Part shown: piece by piece, positions 8,324-15,925 of the stretch
Layout: every line of letters begins with the position of its first letter
Position numbering within the stretch: the stretch's first letter is position 1
NCBI GenBank assembly: GCA_902616075.1
Contig: CACMRK010000007.1
Coordinates: 1 to 37,011 of the forward strand
Length of the DNA stretch: 37,011 nucleotides
Origin: an uncultured Alphaproteobacteria bacterium
GTDB taxonomy: Bacteria; Pseudomonadota; Alphaproteobacteria; HIMB59; GCA-002718135
Direction: 5' to 3'
The notes under the pieces: model-generated
What the model was told of the DNA's origin: nothing
The model's input: only the letters and a program-made list of their open reading frames with translations
Databases searched by the model: none
Position numbers and translations under genes: made by a program

Positions 8324-9356
8324 AAGAATTTTTATAAGAAATGATAAAAAAGAACTTTACCTTTATGGATATAAAGAACATGTAGAATCTGCTAGCCAAC
8401 AACTTAAGGTAACTGAAATTCCAAAACCTCATATGAGATGGAATCCTTCAAGAGAAGAATGGGTTACGTACTCCGCGGGAAGAAAAGACAGAACATCATT
8501 TCCACCAAAAGAATATTGTCCTCTTTGTCCAGGAGCAAATTTAAATTATCCAACAGAAATTCCATTTTCTAACTTCGAAGTTGCAGTTTTTCCAAATCGT
8601 TGGGCAAGTTTTAATCCCAAAGGTGAAAATATATTTTTAGAAAAAATTTTGAGCAAACCCTCAAAAGGAGAATGTGAAGTAGTTGTATATTCATCTGAAC
8701 ATCTTGATACAATTTCTGAAATGCCCTTAGAGAGAATAGAATTGTTAACTAAAGTTTGGATAGATAGATATATGGAGTTACAAAAAAAACCAGATGTTAA
8801 ATATGTTCTACCTTTTGAAAATAGAGGTGAAGAGTGTGGGGTTACTCTACATCATCCACATGGGCAAATTTATGCATATCCTTTTATTCCTCCTGCAATA
8901 GAAAAGGAGATAAGATCATTTAAAAAAGAAAACTTTTTAATTAATATTATGAGTCAGCTAGAAGATAAATATTTTGTGTATCAGAATGAAAACTTTGTTG
9001 CTGCTGTGCCACCTTTTGCCAGATATGCCTATGAGGTATGGATTATACCAAAAATTCAAATTGAAGGACCTTGGAAATTTAATGATGCTCAAATTGAAGA
9101 TTTTTCAAAATGTATTCAAAATGTTGTTAAGGGATATGATGCGTTTCTTAGTAAAAAATGCCCTTATATAATGGGATTACATGCATCGCCTGAAATTAAT
9201 GATAGTAACTTCCATTTTCATGTCGAATTTTATCCTCCATTGCGACACGGCGATAAACCAAAAATTTTAGCTGGTTCAGAATCAATGGCTGGTGTTTTTA
9301 TTATGGATGTATTGCCTGAAGATTCTGCTAAGGTGTTGAGAAAATATATGTCATGA
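8307..9356 (+). CDS. galT: Galactose-1-phosphate uridylyltransferase
   Basis: 349 residues, normal length. RWNPSREEW at 44-52 is the family's N-terminal hallmark; Cys71 and Cys74 (CPLC) are zinc ligands. The nucleophile region HHPHGQ (182-187) contains the H-P-H-x-Q motif of the uridylylated intermediate. A second HIT-like half follows, with NFHFHVEFYPP. It moves UMP from UDP-glucose to galactose-1-phosphate (Leloir pathway). The ATG at 8307 overlaps galE by 17 bases; the first 43 residues before RWNP look genuine. No galactokinase or mutarotase is in the window. A related nucleotidyltransferase activity on another sugar phosphate is a minor alternative. Confidence 0.92.
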   Translation: MNQIHKRIFIRNDKKELYLYGYKEHVESASQQLKVTEIPKPHMRWNPSREEWVTYSAGRKDRTSFPPKEYCPLCPGANLNYPTEIPFSNFEVAVFPNRWASFNPKGENIFLEKILSKPSKGECEVVVYSSEHLDTISEMPLERIELLTKVWIDRYMELQKKPDVKYVLPFENRGEECGVTLHHPHGQIYAYPFIPPAIEKEIRSFKKENFLINIMSQLEDKYFVYQNENFVAAVPPFARYAYEVWIIPKIQIEGPWKFNDAQIEDFSKCIQNVVKGYDAFLSKKCPYIMGLHASPEINDSNFHFHVEFYPPLRHGDKPKILAGSESMAGVFIMDVLPEDSAKVLRKYMS

Positions 9357-9769
9357 AAACAATAGAAGAAAAAATTAATTACTACAAAGATGCTTTAGAT
9401 TTATTTGATGATGGTATGGATAAATATAAGTTTTTAATTGATCAAGCAAAAAATGCAAAAAAATTTCCTGAAGAATATAGAAATGACTCCTTTAAAGTAT
9501 CCGGATGTCAAGCACAGGTTTGGTTGGTTCCAAAATTAAATAAAAATAAACTTTCATTTTATTACGACTCTGATGCTTTTATATCAAAAGGTATGGTAAC
9601 TATCTTATGTGATATTTACAGTGACAGAAGTCCATCAGAAATAAGAAGTTCTGATTTTAATTTGTTAAATATTTTGGAACTAAATACTCTTTTAACACCA
9701 GGAAGAAGGAATGGTGTTTATTCAATGTTAGAAAAAATAAAAGAATATGCAAATTCATATTCAATATAA
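9353..9769 (+). CDS. sufE: SufE-family cysteine desulfurase partner
   Basis: 138 residues, the usual SufE length. The sulfur-accepting Cys52 sits in the signature VSGCQAQVWL. SufE takes persulfide sulfur from the cysteine desulfurase SufS and passes it to the SufBCD scaffold for iron-sulfur cluster building in the cytoplasm. It begins inside the end of galT (ATGA, 4-base overlap), so it is translated from the galactose transcript here. The suf operon itself is not in this window. Confidence 0.92.
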   Translation: MKTIEEKINYYKDALDLFDDGMDKYKFLIDQAKNAKKFPEEYRNDSFKVSGCQAQVWLVPKLNKNKLSFYYDSDAFISKGMVTILCDIYSDRSPSEIRSSDFNLLNILELNTLLTPGRRNGVYSMLEKIKEYANSYSI

Positions 9770-9774
9770 AGTCT

Positions 9775-10377
9775 ATGTTTTATGAACCAAAAAAAGGCAT
9801 TCCCTTTAAAGTAGATCCGTTTAAAGCATTAATATTCCCAAGACCAATTGGATGGATATCTACGATTGATAAAAATGGAATAACTAACTTGGCACCCTAT
9901 TCATATTTTAATGCTATTGCCGATGAACCTCCCCAAGTTATGTTTTGCTCAAATGGCAGTTCCTCTCATAATAAATATAAAGATTCTCTAAATAATATTT
10001 TGACTATAAAGGAATTTGTGGTCAATTTTTCAACTATAGAGACAAAAAAACAAATGAATACAACATCTAAAAATTTTAAACCAAATGAAGATGAGTTTTA
10101 TTTTTCAAAATTAAAGAAAAAAAATGCAAAATTGGTTAAAGCTCCCATGGTTAAAGACAGCCCCGTAAATTTGGAATGTAAATTAATTAAAACAATTAAA
10201 TTAAAATCAGACTCTAAAAAGATATCTACAATGATTATAGGAGAAGTGATTGGCATACATATTAAAAATAAATATATTATTAAAAATAGAGTTGATAGCG
10301 TTTCTATGCAATATATTGCAAGAATGGGTTATTCTGAATATACGAAAGTTTCCTCAAAATTTAAATTAAAAAGATAA
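9775..10377 (+). CDS. Flavin reductase-like FMN-binding split-barrel protein
   Basis: 200 residues. The start PRPIGWISTIDKNG followed by NLAPYSYFNAI and PPQVMF is the typical N-terminal half of the flavin reductase-like split barrel (flavoredoxin group). Such proteins bind FMN and may reduce flavin or carry out other redox steps; the reaction of this subgroup is mostly unknown. It starts 5 bases after sufE, on the same strand, so it is probably the last gene of the galE run. The C-terminal 60 residues are rich in lysine, in keeping with the strong A bias of the DNA. Function beyond FMN binding is not claimed. Confidence 0.82.
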   Translation: MFYEPKKGIPFKVDPFKALIFPRPIGWISTIDKNGITNLAPYSYFNAIADEPPQVMFCSNGSSSHNKYKDSLNNILTIKEFVVNFSTIETKKQMNTTSKNFKPNEDEFYFSKLKKKNAKLVKAPMVKDSPVNLECKLIKTIKLKSDSKKISTMIIGEVIGIHIKNKYIIKNRVDSVSMQYIARMGYSEYTKVSSKFKLKR

Positions 10378-10416
10378 AATAAATAATTTTAAATATATTT
10401 TAGAATAAGATTAATT

Positions 10417-11142
10417 TTAAAAGTCGTAATTATATTTATTAATTGTTAATTTATCTAAATTAGCAACATAATCTATGGTTTCTTGATCATAATAATCTTT
10501 GTAATTTAAATTAGTTTTCTTTTTGTTATCATGTAATAATAATATGTTAAATTCTTCTTCTAGAGTCTTTAAATCCTCAAAAAGAAATATCTCATCAACA
10601 ATTTGATTTGTTTGTTCATTCATAAACCACCAACTTTGAGATAAAATATTAAAATTTGGATTAAAGTTTGGAATTATCTTTAAATCATATCCTATATAAA
10701 ATAACCAAAATTTAAAAAGATTTTTGATTTTATCTGAATTATAAAATCCTAAATCATTAAGAAAATTATTCGTTAAATTTTCATAGTTATAATGTAATTT
10801 ATTTCTAATTTCATTACTCTGAGATATTTTTCTTAATCCAACTTTATCTCTTAATATTATTTGCTCAAATAAACTTGCCATCCTATTCCATGGATTGCGA
10901 ACAATTGTTATATATTTTATTTTAGTATCTAATTTTATGTTTGTAAAAAAATTATTAATTAGAAAACTAAATGGGGCATGATCGTACCTACAATTATATT
11001 GATCCATATAATTTTTAAATAATAAGTTATTTTTTTTATTATCAGTATTATTTTTCAAAATAGTATTTTGAAAACTAGTACCAGCTGTTTTGGGAATATG
11101 TATAAAACAATATTCATTTGATTTATTACTAAAGAATAACAT
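10417..11142 (-). CDS. Sulfotransferase-family protein
   Basis: 241 residues from the ATG at 11142. A longer frame begins with TTG at 11190, but members of this family start 10-15 residues before the PAPS loop, which favours the shorter form. The 5'-phosphosulfate loop HIPKTAGTS is at 15-23 and the 3'-phosphate motif IVRNPWNR at 80-87. These are the two PAPS-binding signatures of carbohydrate/heparan-type sulfotransferases. It would put sulfate on a glycan, lipid or other surface molecule. DNA around it is even richer in A/T than the housekeeping genes, and it stands in a small accessory patch next to a decayed tRNA copy and an FkbM methyltransferase. Confidence 0.83.
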   Translation of the reverse strand: MLFFSNKSNEYCFIHIPKTAGTSFQNTILKNNTDNKKNNLLFKNYMDQYNCRYDHAPFSFLINNFFTNIKLDTKIKYITIVRNPWNRMASLFEQIILRDKVGLRKISQSNEIRNKLHYNYENLTNNFLNDLGFYNSDKIKNLFKFWLFYIGYDLKIIPNFNPNFNILSQSWWFMNEQTNQIVDEIFLFEDLKTLEEEFNILLLHDNKKKTNLNYKDYYDQETIDYVANLDKLTINKYNYDF

Positions 11143-11444
11143 TATAGCCAATAATTTGTATATCCCATTTTGATTCACTGCAAGTTTCAAAATCTATGTA
11201 TATTGATTTACTTTAATCTAAAATCCTGTAACGCTAAAAAACAAATGGTGGTATGACGGAACTGGTAGACGAGTCGGTTTCAAATTCTGTTCATTTCGGT
11301 AGTGTATGTTTTGTCTTTGCTAAGTTTACCAAACTTGATTAATCACTATCAATAATAAAAAATTACTATTGTAATGCTCATACTTCACCTTGCACCTTCA
11401 GAAAGTCAGAGATATGGAGTAAATTCGAGGACAAAAATTTAGTT
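11143..11444. other. Non-coding gap with decayed tRNA copy
   Basis: About 300 bases without a convincing gene. The middle (11247-11331) is a degenerate tRNA-Leu copy described separately. The remaining right part (11332-11444) holds a segment around 11385-11430 that looks less A/T-biased than its surroundings (CACCTTGCACC..., GGAGTAAATTCGAGGAC). It might be a second tRNA-like remnant, but I cannot fold or align it well enough to say so. The left part should carry the sulfotransferase promoter. Confidence 0.5.
11247..11331 (+). pseudogene. Degenerate tRNA-Leu(CAA) copy
   Basis: Aligned without gaps to the intact tRNA-Leu(CAA) at 12993-13077, 58 of 81 compared bases match by my count. The block from the D arm is nearly perfect (GACGGAACTGGTAGACGAG), the CAA anticodon position and the variable arm (TTTCGGTAGTG) are recognisable, and the terminal ACCA is kept. 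The T arm has decayed (only a few matches in about 12 bases). The acceptor stem no longer pairs: GGTGGTA against TAAGTTT gives only two Watson-Crick pairs. The anticodon stem also has mismatches. It is therefore unlikely to be a working tRNA. Both copies are in the same orientation, 1746 bases apart. Confidence 0.8.
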
Positions 11445-12113
11445 TTATTTTTTTTTAAAAATTAATTCCTTTGTAACTCTATCAACTAATTCGTAATTTA
11501 AATCTATTAAATTTTTATAAACTTCAGAATCTGCTAAATCATGTAAATTTTCTTCTATGCATATTATTGGATTATTTTCTTTAAGAGTTTTATATGCCCC
11601 TTTTAGAACTTCTAATTCAAAGCCCTGTACATCAATTTTAATAAAATCTACATATTGAAAGTTAAATGAGTCAAGTGTTTTAATTATTGTTTTTTGTTTA
11701 GATGTGGTCTCACTAAACTTGCCATAAATTTTAGAACCATCTTCATTTGTGCCTATGTTTGTTCTATTAATAAAAGAGGACCCGCCAGAAAAGGATGGGG
11801 TATATAAATCCATTTGTGTATTAACTGATCCTAGTGCATGATTATAAATAATTGATTTTTTTATATTAATATTTTTTTCAAGACACTCTATACATTTTAG
11901 GTTAGGTTCAAAACAAACAGTATTATCAAAATATTCTGACAAATCTTTAGACCATAATCCAATGTTGGCTCCAATATCTATTGCAAATCCCCAATTTGAT
12001 ACTTGAGATAGTGCTCTATTTCTTTGCGCTTCTTGATAATGATCAAATTTTTTAAAATAATTTAAATAGTGCTCATCGTCTTCAGGTAAGTAATAATTTT
12101 TGATTTTAATCAT
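11445..12113 (-). CDS. FkbM-family methyltransferase
   Basis: 222 residues. The SAM-binding motif AIDIGANIGLWS lies at 44-55, FEPN at 68-71 and the second motif IKIDVQGFELEVLKGA at 159-173, which together define the FkbM (Methyltransf_21) family. These enzymes O-methylate sugars or other small molecules, often in surface polysaccharide loci. It is transcribed leftward, 43 bases after the unknown exported protein gene, and lies between the degenerate and the intact tRNA-Leu copies. With the sulfotransferase it suggests a patch that decorates cell-surface glycans (inference). Confidence 0.87.
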   Translation of the reverse strand: MIKIKNYYLPEDDEHYLNYFKKFDHYQEAQRNRALSQVSNWGFAIDIGANIGLWSKDLSEYFDNTVCFEPNLKCIECLEKNINIKKSIIYNHALGSVNTQMDLYTPSFSGGSSFINRTNIGTNEDGSKIYGKFSETTSKQKTIIKTLDSFNFQYVDFIKIDVQGFELEVLKGAYKTLKENNPIICIEENLHDLADSEVYKNLIDLNYELVDRVTKELIFKKK

Positions 12114-12156
12114 ATAATAATATAGTTTTATATAAATTAAGTTTTATAGTTTAATT

Positions 12157-12840
12157 CTAATTTGGTCTTAATTTAATTTGAGGACCTCTACCAGGGATTT
12201 CAATAACAATTTCACCTGTTGGATTTTCATTGGAAAAATCAATATCCCACCACATAACTAAATTCGCATCTGCAAAGGATTTTACAGAAAATCTATTTTT
12301 ACCCTTTAATTTTTTTTTATTATCTAAATTTATCTTAATATTTTTAAATGTTTTGATATTTTTATCATTAAAAAAATTATTTGACTTTTCTTTTATGACT
12401 ATTTTTTCAACCTTATTTTCATTAATTAATAATGATAGTTTTTCTACACTATCAACTTTGGCATTTAATGATAAAGGTACTTTCTGTCCAACTTGAAAAA
12501 TTATTAATGATAATTCAATTTCTTGAAGATTGTCATAAGATTTTTCCTCTACAATTATATTATTTGTTACAACTAAATCTTCAGATTCAAAAATTAAATT
12601 ATCCAAAATATCTAAATAATCTTTTTCATTAATAATATTGTTTTTGAATAATTCTTTTAAACTTTGATAATCTTCAGAGGTAGTTAACAATTTGTCTATA
12701 CCATTATTAAACTGCTCTATTGAAATAGTTTTACTATCTAATAGTTTTTTTAAGTTTGCAAAGTTACTTTGGAGAGTATCTTCAGCCATCAGTTTTGAAG
12801 TGATAAAAAAAATTATTATAAATATAAATTTTAAATACAT
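12157..12840 (-). CDS. Exported protein of unknown function with two SHOCT-like helical repeats
   Basis: 227 residues; I do not recognise a family for the whole protein. Residues 1-19 form a Sec signal peptide (hydrophobic FIFIIIFFIT then KLMA before Glu20). Two similar short units follow at 30-52 and 61-83. Each has the pattern LKxL...(x)I(s/n)xxxF/Yxxxxxx L(L/I), which resembles the SHOCT oligomerisation motif. The C-terminal half is beta-rich: LSLNAKVDS, then a WWDIDF segment, ending in EIVIEIPGRGPQIKLRPN. It is probably periplasmic or outer-membrane-associated. It is transcribed towards the FkbM gene and diverges from the tRNA-Leu gene. Confidence 0.72.
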   Translation of the reverse strand: MYLKFIFIIIFFITSKLMAEDTLQSNFANLKKLLDSKTISIEQFNNGIDKLLTTSEDYQSLKELFKNNIINEKDYLDILDNLIFESEDLVVTNNIIVEEKSYDNLQEIELSLIIFQVGQKVPLSLNAKVDSVEKLSLLINENKVEKIVIKEKSNNFFNDKNIKTFKNIKINLDNKKKLKGKNRFSVKSFADANLVMWWDIDFSNENPTGEIVIEIPGRGPQIKLRPN

Positions 12841-12992
12841 ATCTTTAAAAGATAATATAAAAATCTCTTATTAAATGAAACTATCTTTTTATAGAATTTT
12901 AGATTCCTATAAGATTCCCTATCATTCTAAAAATGACCTATAACTTAATAGACTTAGCTCTTAAAACCGAGTAATACTTAGAAAATTTTAAA

Positions 12993-13077
12993 GGGAGTAT
13001 GGCGGAACTGGTAGACGCGCCGGATTCAAAATCCGGTCACTTCGGTGGTGTGGGTTCGATTCCCTCTACTCCTACCA
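12993..13077 (+). tRNA. tRNA-Leu (CAA)
   Basis: An 85-base class II tRNA. The acceptor stem GGGAGTA (12993-12999) pairs with TACTCCT (13067-13073), with one G-U pair. The D arm contains AACTGGTAGAC. The anticodon stem CCGGA/TCCGG encloses the loop TTCAAAA, giving anticodon CAA at 13027-13029, which reads UUG. A long variable arm (TCACTTCGGTGGTG) is followed by the T arm with GGTTCGATTCC. CCA is encoded (13075-13077). The last 41 bases are antisense to the end of the MFS transporter gene. Confidence 0.96.
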
Positions 13078-14233
13078 ATTTATCTTCACGCATTATAAAA
13101 AACATTAGTAAAGCAATCAAAAACATTATTACGCCTAATGCATACATATTAAATGTTAAACCAAAAGTTTCAGCTGAAATTCCAACGACAGCAGGTCCAA
13201 ATATTGCTCCGACAAAAGCAATACTTGATACATGAGAAATAGTAACTGGAATTGGATTTTGAGAATTTTTTACTGCCTGTCTAAAAACTATGGGCATAAC
13301 GTTGGAAATTAACATTCCAAAAAGTGTTATTGCTATAAAAATAATAATTATATTTTGAGAAAAAATACTTAACACTAATATTATGGATCCAACCATTGCA
13401 AAACATGGACCTACAATTACTTCACCAAGTTTTGTAATTAATTTTGACGCAAACATATTACTTATGATCTCACCTAAATTAAAAAAAATAACTATTGAAC
13501 CAACTAAAAAAATTGGTGCAGCAAGATCAGTAACGAGCCATAAAGGTGACCATTGAATTATTATTCCCATAAATGCGATAATACACATGTTAATTGATGC
13601 AAACATCAAAATTTTAATATTTGGAATTGAAAATCTTGGATTCTTATTAACAACGTCATATTTAATATTCAATCCAAAGAAATACATAGTCAAAGTTGAT
13701 ATAAAAACAAACAAACCTATAAAGAAAATTGTATATACGGGATCAATTTCTAAACCCAAACATAGACTAGATATTCCTGCACCAAAAAGAAATCCAAAAT
13801 TAAACGATGATTTAAAAATTGGATTAAGAATTTTTTTAGTTTTTTCTTCTATTATCGCAACTTGTGTAAAAATATTAGGAGCTTGTATTCCAATAGAAAT
13901 ACCCCACAACATAGATACAAAAATAAAAAAATTATAAGAAGAGAAATAAAAAATAGAAAATGGAATAAATGCATACAATACCCTGGCAATAATTAAACAA
14001 TTTGTGCTTCCTATTTTTGGGAGTAAAAAACGTGTTGTTAGTTGATTTGTAATTACATTACAAATACCAAAAATAATAAATCCTATAGAAAATTCTATTT
14101 TTGTCATATCAATCAAATCAAAAAGAATTGGTGAATTTACCATGAACATACTGAAGGTAAGTGTTGCAAAGAATCCTTGTGAAAAGGTTGCATAAAATGC
14201 GGTTTTTAATTCTTTAGTTTCTATATTTTCCAT
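13037..14233 (-). CDS. MFS transporter
   Basis: 398 residues with about 12 hydrophobic helices in two halves, separated by a polar loop near residues 190-205, as in the major facilitator superfamily. No substrate signature is recognised. It would sit in the cytoplasmic membrane as a secondary transporter. The last helix ends in FFIMRED; the remaining residues (KLVGVEGIEPTPPK) are encoded on the antisense of the tRNA-Leu gene, and the stop codon lies inside the tRNA's variable-arm region. The gene thus has no stop of its own before the tRNA. It may have lost its natural 3' end or may use the tRNA sequence as its terminus. Confidence 0.85.
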   Translation of the reverse strand: MENIETKELKTAFYATFSQGFFATLTFSMFMVNSPILFDLIDMTKIEFSIGFIIFGICNVITNQLTTRFLLPKIGSTNCLIIARVLYAFIPFSIFYFSSYNFFIFVSMLWGISIGIQAPNIFTQVAIIEEKTKKILNPIFKSSFNFGFLFGAGISSLCLGLEIDPVYTIFFIGLFVFISTLTMYFFGLNIKYDVVNKNPRFSIPNIKILMFASINMCIIAFMGIIIQWSPLWLVTDLAAPIFLVGSIVIFFNLGEIISNMFASKLITKLGEVIVGPCFAMVGSIILVLSIFSQNIIIIFIAITLFGMLISNVMPIVFRQAVKNSQNPIPVTISHVSSIAFVGAIFGPAVVGISAETFGLTFNMYALGVIMFLIALLMFFIMREDKLVGVEGIEPTPPK

Positions 14234-14308
14234 GTAGGTAATATTTATGATAATTTAGATTTAATATCATTAATAGTATAAATCAAAATTATTAAAAAAA
14301 ATAATTAA

Positions 14309-14893
14309 ATGAATTTTCTTAAAAAAACTTACAATTGGACTTTAGAAAAAGCACAACATAAAAATGCAAAATGGTATTTAAGTTTAATATCATTTGCAGA
14401 AAGCTCATTTTTTCCAATTCCACCAGACATATTGTTAATACCAATGGCATTAGCTTCCAAAGCAAGGGCTTTATTTTATGCATTTATGTGTACACTGTTT
14501 TCAGTTCTAGGTGGAATACTAGGATACGCAATAGGATATTTTTTTTACAATTCAGTAGGTATTTATATTGTAGACTTTTATCATTTAGAAAATTCTTTTA
14601 ATATTTTTGAAAATTATTACAAAGAATTTGGTGTATTGATTGTTCTTGGTGCTGGAATAACTCCATTTCCTTACAAGTTTATTACAATTGCAAGCGGTGT
14701 ATTTGGGTTAAATATTTTTTTGTTTATTATTGTTTCTATTATTGGTCGAGGATTAAGATTTTATTTAATTGCAATACTTCTTTATTTTTTTGGTGAAAAA
14801 ATTAAGTTAATTATTGATAAATATTTTAATATTTTAACTATTGTGTTTTTTATTTTACTTGTTGGAAGTGTTTTTATAATTAGATTTTTATGA
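14309..14893 (+). CDS. yqaA: YqaA-family membrane protein (VTT/DedA-like)
   Basis: 194 residues with four or five membrane segments. The family signature is the amphipathic entry helix ESSFFPIPPDILLIPMAL (about 32-49) followed by FGVLIVLGAGITPFPYKFITIASG (about 107-130), the two re-entrant segments seen in VTT-domain proteins. DedA/VTT proteins are implicated in lipid scrambling and envelope homeostasis; the exact role of YqaA is not established. It overlaps dsbB by 4 bases (ATGA), and the yqaA-dsbB order is common in alphaproteobacteria. Confidence 0.87.
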   Translation: MNFLKKTYNWTLEKAQHKNAKWYLSLISFAESSFFPIPPDILLIPMALASKARALFYAFMCTLFSVLGGILGYAIGYFFYNSVGIYIVDFYHLENSFNIFENYYKEFGVLIVLGAGITPFPYKFITIASGVFGLNIFLFIIVSIIGRGLRFYLIAILLYFFGEKIKLIIDKYFNILTIVFFILLVGSVFIIRFL

Positions 14894-15384
14894 TAATTCG
14901 TAATTGGATAACACTTTTATTTATTATTTCTCTAATGTCGATATCATCGGCATTGATTGCGGAATATTTTTTTAATCTTCAGCCATGTGAATTGTGTTTA
15001 AAACAAAGACATCCATATTATTTAATTTTAATATGTTTGATTTTGATTTTTTTATTCAAAAATTTAAATAAAATTTGGCTTTATTTACTAATACAGTTTG
15101 CATCAGTTTACGGGCTTTTTTATTCTATATGGCACGTAGGAGTTGAAAATAAAATTCTTAAAGGACCAGCAGGTTGTTCAGCAATGTTAACAAACAGTGA
15201 GAATACTACAGACCTTAAAGCGCAGATATTATCAAAACAGGTAATTAGTTGTGATGAAGTTATTTGGAGTTTATTTGGAATTTCTGCTGCTTCAATTAAT
15301 ACGCTTGTTTTACTAGTTATTTTTATTTTAAATGCTATTTATTTATTTAGATACTATGGCCTTAAAAAAGAAAAAAACATATAA
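14890..15384 (+). CDS. dsbB: Disulfide bond formation protein DsbB
   Basis: 164 residues with four membrane helices. The quinone-proximal pair Cys33/Cys36 (CELC) is in the first periplasmic loop region. The second pair, Cys96 (GPAGC) and Cys121 (VISC), is in the long periplasmic loop. This is the DsbB pattern: it reoxidises DsbA and passes electrons to ubiquinone in the inner membrane. Position between yqaA and a ubiquinone biosynthesis gene (coq7) fits, and the coq7 start lies inside the dsbB end. Start ATG overlaps the yqaA stop. Confidence 0.9.
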   Translation: MIIRNWITLLFIISLMSISSALIAEYFFNLQPCELCLKQRHPYYLILICLILIFLFKNLNKIWLYLLIQFASVYGLFYSIWHVGVENKILKGPAGCSAMLTNSENTTDLKAQILSKQVISCDEVIWSLFGISAASINTLVLLVIFILNAIYLFRYYGLKKEKNI

Positions 15385-15925
15385 AAAAAAATCCTCGTCA
15401 AATAGAACTACTCATAGGGAGATTTTAGAAGAAATCATAAGAGTCGATCATGCTGGTGAATATGGTGCAACTAAAATATATGATGGGCAAATAGCAATTT
15501 TTGGGAAAAGCTCAAAGCTTGGCAAAACCATTCAACATATGGCTGATCAAGAACAAGAGCATATTGATAAATTTAATGAATTAATATTAGAACATAGAGT
15601 TAGACCAACTGCTCTGCTTCCTTTGTGGAATGTTGCTGGATATGCGCTTGGAGCATCCACTGCCTTAATGGGTGAAAAAGCTGCCATGGCGTGTACTGTT
15701 GCTGTTGAAAAAGTAATCGGTGAACATTACCAAGAACAATTGGAGCTCTTAGGAGATGACCATAAAGATTTAAAAAAAACAATTTCAAAATTTAGAGATG
15801 ATGAGCTTGAACATCACGATATTGGAATAGAACATGATGCAGAAAACGCACCAGGATATAAAATTATGTCAAAGGTAATAGAGCTTGGATGTAAAACAGC
15901 AATCGCTATATCAAAAAAAATTTAA
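15356..15925 (+). CDS. coq7: Demethoxyubiquinone hydroxylase Coq7
   Basis: 189 residues from the ATG at 15356; an ATG at 15332 in the same frame is possible, and both lie inside dsbB. All di-iron ligands of the Coq7 family are present with the right spacing: Glu35 (RVDHAGEYGA), Glu66 and His69 (EQEH), Glu118, Glu150 and His153 (ELEH). It hydroxylates the demethoxyubiquinone ring, the next-to-last step of ubiquinone synthesis, at the inner membrane. It ends convergently with the HNH gene (4-base overlap). The lysine-rich N-terminus (KKKKTYKKK) may contact membrane phospholipid (inference). Confidence 0.93.
   Translation: MALKKKKTYKKKSSSNRTTHREILEEIIRVDHAGEYGATKIYDGQIAIFGKSSKLGKTIQHMADQEQEHIDKFNELILEHRVRPTALLPLWNVAGYALGASTALMGEKAAMACTVAVEKVIGEHYQEQLELLGDDHKDLKKTISKFRDDELEHHDIGIEHDAENAPGYKIMSKVIELGCKTAIAISKKI

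Noticed and set aside
11385-11430. Possible second tRNA-like fragment (GGAGTAAATTCGAGGAC)
   Set aside because: Resembles a T arm only loosely; no paired stem or anticodon arm could be built.
12230-12874. Several rightward frames opposite the exported protein gene
   Set aside because: The leftward frame has a signal peptide and internal repeats; the rightward ones are shadows of A/T-rich coding sequence.
12999-13235. Rightward frame of 78 codons beginning MAELVDAPDSKSG
   Set aside because: It is the translation of the tRNA-Leu gene plus antisense of the MFS gene; this peptide is a familiar false product of tRNA-Leu.
13587-13937. Rightward frame of 116 codons inside the MFS gene
   Set aside because: It lies wholly within a clear transporter gene on the other strand and has no recognisable domain.
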